A DNA stretch of 35,108 nt from an uncultured Lachnospiraceae bacterium. Its GTDB lineage: Bacteria > Bacillota > Clostridia > Lachnospirales > Lachnospiraceae. The stretch is from NCBI GenBank assembly GCA_947565425.1, contig CANOFW010000031.1, positions 1 through 35,108 on the forward strand. Reading direction: 5' to 3'. Below are positions 31,986-35,108 of this stretch, in pieces. The first letter of the stretch is position 1, and the number at the start of each line of letters is the position of its first letter. The notes under the pieces are model-generated. The model was not told where the DNA came from. It did no database searches and saw only the letters and a list, made by a program, of their open reading frames with translations. The translations under genes were made by a program, and so were the position numbers.

Positions 31986-33062
31986 ATGGAAAATATGAGC
32001 AAATCCGCAAAGATACCGCAGATTCTAATTGTAGATGATGTGGATACCAATCTGCTTATCCTGGAAAATATCATAGAGGGAATGAGATACATCCCCAAAT
32101 GTGCAGCCAGCGCTGCGGAGGCGGCGTCTCTAATTTCGGAGAGTCGCCCGCAGTTAATTCTTTTGGATGTATTTATGCCGGAGATGGATGGATATGAATT
32201 TTGCGAGCGGTTGAAAAGTAATCCGCTGACCCGGGATATTCCTGTCATATTCATTTCCGCGGCAGATTCCAGCGAAGACAAGGTAAGAGGATTTAAGCTG
32301 GGAGCGGTGGATTATATTGGCAAGCCTTTTGAGGTTGCAGAGGTGACGATGCGCGTGAATAATCATCTCAAACTCTATGAAATGCAAAAGGAACTGGAAA
32401 TGAGCAATCGCAGGCTCCACAGCGTAATCAGCAGCCAGGCCAGGCGGATTGAGGATGAGCAGAAGAATATTCTCTATGCGCTGGCAGCGCTTACCGAGCA
32501 GCGGGATTCAGACACGGCAGACCACATGGAAAATGTGGCATATAATTGCCGGATGTTGGCGCAGAGCCTACAGTTCAGCCCTGAATTTGTCGAAGAAATA
32601 TCAGAGGGTTTTATTGATACAATTGAGGTTGCATCGAGGCTCCACGATATTGGGAAGCTGCGTGTTCCAAATGATGATTTTGAGGAGGTGGTGCAGGGAG
32701 CACAAGGGGACAGACAGATCAGGCATCATGCGGAGCAGGGGGCCGAGATTTTAGAGAGGGTATATCAGAATACGCCGGAAAACAGCTTTTTGCCTATGGC
32801 AATAGAGATTGCTCGTTATCATCATGCATGCTGGGATGGAAGCGGTTACCCAGGAGGGATTTCGGGCAAGGATATTCCGCTCTCCGCGAGGATTGCCATT
32901 GTTGCCGATAATTATGACATTCTCATAGGAGAAGAGGGGCAGGAGGGGACGTGTAGTCCGCAGGAATGTATACAGATGATAAAAGATGGAAGCGGCATAT
33001 ATTTTGACCCAGATATTGTAAATGTATTTTTGAAAATTAAGAATCGTTTACGGCACAGTTAG
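31986..33062 (+). CDS. Response regulator with HD-GYP domain
   Basis: Receiver plus HD-GYP protein (358 residues) of the RpfG type, predicted to hydrolyse c-di-GMP when phosphorylated. ATG 31986 follows GGAGGG; the kinase stop is 1 bp upstream, so the two are co-translated. The receiver (about 12-130) has Asp61 in LILLDVFMPEMDG, acidic pocket VDDVD and Lys in GKPFE. A helical linker leads to the HD-GYP domain (about 165-355) with HD 220-221 in LHDIGKLRVP, IRHHAEQGAEIL, and YHHACWDGSGYPGG. The usual HHE reads HHA here, though the His pair and GYP are kept. It probably lowers c-di-GMP on receiving a signal, favouring motility (inference). Confidence 0.9.
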   Translation: MENMSKSAKIPQILIVDDVDTNLLILENIIEGMRYIPKCAASAAEAASLISESRPQLILLDVFMPEMDGYEFCERLKSNPLTRDIPVIFISAADSSEDKVRGFKLGAVDYIGKPFEVAEVTMRVNNHLKLYEMQKELEMSNRRLHSVISSQARRIEDEQKNILYALAALTEQRDSDTADHMENVAYNCRMLAQSLQFSPEFVEEISEGFIDTIEVASRLHDIGKLRVPNDDFEEVVQGAQGDRQIRHHAEQGAEILERVYQNTPENSFLPMAIEIARYHHACWDGSGYPGGISGKDIPLSARIAIVADNYDILIGEEGQEGTCSPQECIQMIKDGSGIYFDPDIVNVFLKIKNRLRHS

Positions 33063-33131
33063 GCGGACAGAAATCCGCGTAAAATAGGGAACCAACGCGA
33101 TCAAGCGTCACTTGCCAAAATCTTACAAGAA

Positions 33132-33160
33132 TTGACAAGCAAAGGGAAATATAGTATCAT
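33132..33160 (+). promoter_or_regulatory. SigA-type promoter of cheR-cheB
   Basis: TTGACA (33132-33137), a 17-bp spacer and TATCAT (33155-33160), 55 bp before the cheR start. No SigD flagellar promoter is evident here. Two short hairpins (33063-33078 and about 33094-33108) lie upstream without T-tracts. Confidence 0.8.
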
Positions 33161-33215
33161 AAAACGAATACTAAATTGATCGGTAGAAATTTTAAAATGA
33201 TAGGAGTAAGTCAAG

Positions 33216-34016
33216 ATGATTACAGACAGTGAATTTCACCGGGTTGTACATTATGTAAAGCAGACAACCGGAATCGATCTTAGTGAAAAGCGAGTCTTGA
33301 TTAATGGGAGACTGGAAAATTATATTTTAAGAAATGGCTATCATGGGTTCGACGATTATATGGCGAAGGTGGAGCATGATCCAGCGGGCAAAGAGGCAAG
33401 GAATTTGATCAATGCCCTTACCACGAACCATACATATTTTATGCGTGAATTTGAGCATATGGAATTCTTACGTCAGGAAGTATTGCCCAAACTGAAAGTG
33501 AAAGAGGCGGCAAGGAAGGATTTGCGAATTTGGTCAGCAGCGTCTTCCACCGGAGAAGAGCCATATACGATTGCTATGGTGTTGCAAGACTTTTTTGGCC
33601 TGGAACATGGGTGGGATACGAAAGTTCTTGCGACGGATATTTCTACGAAGGTTTTGCAGCATGCGCAGCGAGGGAAATACCTTGCAGAGCAGATAGAGCC
33701 ATTGCCTGAGAAATGGCGCAGGAGGTTTTTTGACAAACTGAATGATGAGGAATATCAGGTTAAGCAAGAGCTGCGAGATGAAGTGATTTTCAGGCAGTTT
33801 AACCTGATGAATAAGTTCCCGTTTAAAAGACCGTTTCATGTGGTTTTCTTGCGCAATGTGATGATATATTTTGATGATGAGACGAAATTGCAGTTGCTTC
33901 GTAAGATTTACGACTTCATGGAGCCGGGTGGTTATTTGTTTATCGGGACAACAGAAGCGCTAAACAGGAGAGGGACAGCTTTTAAGTATGTCGAGCCATC
34001 AATTTATCAGAAATAG
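33216..34016 (+). CDS. cheR: Chemotaxis protein methyltransferase CheR
   Basis: SAM-dependent methyltransferase that methylates glutamates of chemoreceptors (266 residues, typical). AGGAG lies 9 nt before ATG 33216. The N-terminal helical domain (about 1-75) includes TGIDLSEKRVLINGRL. The catalytic domain shows TTNHTYFMRE (usual TTNETYFFRE), SAM-binding IWSAASSTGEEPYTIAM, and FLRNVMIYFD (usual CRNVLIYFD). It is followed by cheB after 16 bp, giving both adaptation enzymes one transcript. Receptors are not in the window. Confidence 0.94.
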   Translation: MITDSEFHRVVHYVKQTTGIDLSEKRVLINGRLENYILRNGYHGFDDYMAKVEHDPAGKEARNLINALTTNHTYFMREFEHMEFLRQEVLPKLKVKEAARKDLRIWSAASSTGEEPYTIAMVLQDFFGLEHGWDTKVLATDISTKVLQHAQRGKYLAEQIEPLPEKWRRRFFDKLNDEEYQVKQELRDEVIFRQFNLMNKFPFKRPFHVVFLRNVMIYFDDETKLQLLRKIYDFMEPGGYLFIGTTEALNRRGTAFKYVEPSIYQK

Positions 34017-34032
34017 AGAGTAGGAGAATCAG

Positions 34033-35055
34033 ATGAAAAAGATCAGGGTGTTAGTGGTAGATGATTCTGTGCTATTTCGCAATTTGCTGGTACAGAGCTT
34101 GAGTGAAGATCCATACTTAGAGGTTGTGGCACAGGCGGGGGACGCCTATGCAGCTAGGGACGCCATTTTAGAATACCGTCCGGATGTGATGACGCTGGAC
34201 GTGGAGATGCCTAAGATGGATGGAATTCAGTTCCTGCGCAAACTGATGCCGCAATATCCTTTGCCGGTAGTCGTGATCAGCGCCTTGGACGCCAGGGTGT
34301 TTGACGCCATGGAAGCCGGCGCTGTGGATTTTGTATGTAAGCCCAGCACGGTAGAACGCTCGAAAGTGAGCGATTTCATACGCAAGGAGCTGGGGACTAA
34401 GATTAAGATTGCATCGACCGTCCGGGTAGGGAATTTGAAGCGTGTAGAATCTTATCCTGTGCGCGGCGTGTCGGCAGTGAATAAGGATATGGTAATTGCT
34501 ATAGGAGCTTCCACCGGAGGCACAGAGGCTATTTTTGAGGTGGTAAAGCAGTTTCGTACTGACATACCGGGCGTGATAATCGTTCAGCATATGCCCCCCG
34601 GATTTACGGAAATGTACGCGAACCGCTTGAACAATCAGTGTCAGGTAGCGGTAAAGGAAGCGGTTACAGGTGATAAAGTCATGCCGGGCCGCGTATTGAT
34701 TGCGCCTGGTGATAAACATATGCGCCTGGTGAAAGTAAATGGTGTTTACCAGGTAGAATGCAAGGCAGGGGAGAAAGTAAGTGGTCATTGCCCTTCTGTG
34801 GACGTTCTGTTTTCTTCCGTCGCTAAGACAGCGGGGAAGGATGCGCTGGGCGTAATCCTCACAGGAATGGGGGGAGACGGAGCCAACGGTCTTTTGGAAA
34901 TGCGTAAGGCAGGAGCAAAGACGATTGGACAGAATGAGGCCACTTGCGTGGTATATGGAATGCCCAAAGTTGCATATGATATTGGAGCAGTACAGTATCA
35001 GATGGAACTTTCGAGTATAACGAATAAAATATACGGTTTACTAAAGACCAATTAG
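34033..35055 (+). CDS. cheB: Chemotaxis response regulator glutamate methylesterase CheB
   Basis: Receiver-controlled methylesterase/deamidase that removes methyl groups from chemoreceptors (340 residues). The receiver (about 1-120) has phospho-acceptor Asp56 in VMTLDVEMPKMDG. The CheB catalytic domain (about 152-335) has the triad Ser160 in IGASTGG, His186 in VQHMPPG and Asp282 in GMGGDGANG. TAGGAG lies upstream of ATG 34033. It is co-transcribed with cheR. Confidence 0.95.
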   Translation: MKKIRVLVVDDSVLFRNLLVQSLSEDPYLEVVAQAGDAYAARDAILEYRPDVMTLDVEMPKMDGIQFLRKLMPQYPLPVVVISALDARVFDAMEAGAVDFVCKPSTVERSKVSDFIRKELGTKIKIASTVRVGNLKRVESYPVRGVSAVNKDMVIAIGASTGGTEAIFEVVKQFRTDIPGVIIVQHMPPGFTEMYANRLNNQCQVAVKEAVTGDKVMPGRVLIAPGDKHMRLVKVNGVYQVECKAGEKVSGHCPSVDVLFSSVAKTAGKDALGVILTGMGGDGANGLLEMRKAGAKTIGQNEATCVVYGMPKVAYDIGAVQYQMELSSITNKIYGLLKTN

Positions 35056-35068
35056 AGGAGGGAGGCAA

Positions 35069-35108
35069 ATGCGAAGCATTATTTAAATGCCTACCGACGA
35101 GCTGGCAG
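35069..35108 (+). other. Start of an undetermined downstream gene, with a 5-codon open frame
   Basis: After cheB comes a strong AGGAGGGAGG and ATG 35069. That frame reads MRSII and stops at TAA (35084-35086), directly followed by an in-frame ATG (35087) reading MPTDELA to the window end. It could be a leader peptide coupled to the next gene, a broken gene, or a sequence error. Too little is present to name the gene. Confidence 0.3.

Overview
The window reads as chromosomal DNA from a spore-forming, motile, plant-polysaccharide-degrading member of the Clostridia, most likely family Lachnospiraceae (Roseburia/Eubacterium-like). The reasons are: SipL, SpoIIE, YabP, YabQ and CotS-type sporulation genes; chemotaxis genes; large secreted glycoside hydrolases with basic, lysine-rich C-terminal repeat modules; and the gene order hup-rqcP-yabP-yabQ-divIC-spoIIE-tilS-hpt-ftsH, which matches the Bacillus/Clostridium chromosome. 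The species assignment is inference. Every gene I could support is on the + strand. I see no transposase, integrase, phage gene or CRISPR array.

Layout. 1-2769: secreted GH10 xylanase with CBM22-like, FIVAR-like, Ig-like and LRR_5 modules. 2766-4738: veg and a SipL-like SPOCS/LysM spore-coat morphogenesis gene. 4953-8222: secreted multidomain GH43 enzyme. 8403-9665: coiled-coil NlpC/P60 peptidoglycan hydrolase. 9757-12611: YqeY/GatB-like protein, CCA-adding enzyme and a CotS-family kinase-like protein. 12674-14143: PEGA lipoprotein with a very long Asn/Ser tail. 14342-16075: phosphoglucomutase. 16314-24124: the conserved hup-to-ftsH division/sporulation/housekeeping block. 24480-26600: cytoplasmic GH13 enzyme. 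26812-26893: tRNA-Tyr(GTA), followed by a partial 3'-end duplicate. 27167-30256: secreted GH30 enzyme with ricin-type, Ig-like and LRR_5 modules. 30551-33062: soluble histidine kinase and HD-GYP response regulator. 33216-35055: cheR-cheB. The window stops at the start of an undetermined gene.

How the parts fit. GH10, GH43 and GH30 would attack xylan, arabinoxylan or related hemicellulose outside the cell. GH13 and phosphoglucomutase would handle alpha-glucan and glucose phosphates inside. The sensor kinase, HD-GYP regulator and CheR/CheB suggest linked control of c-di-GMP and motility. The sporulation genes sit among division, nucleotide-salvage and tRNA-maturation genes, as in Bacillus.

The most unusual material is outside the coding regions. 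A dispersed nested-hairpin repeat (called R1 here) lies upstream of phosphoglucomutase, GH13 and GH30, with a possible relic upstream of GH10. In two copies it starts exactly at the T-tract of an intrinsic terminator. A second repeat (R2) lies just after the stop codons of phosphoglucomutase and GH13, in opposite orientations. Other points are a 46-bp near-perfect dyad at the GH30 ribosome-binding site, a tRNA 3'-end duplication, a SipL ribosome-binding site buried in the veg terminator, and a 21-bp-spaced spoIIE promoter with Spo0A-box-like sites.
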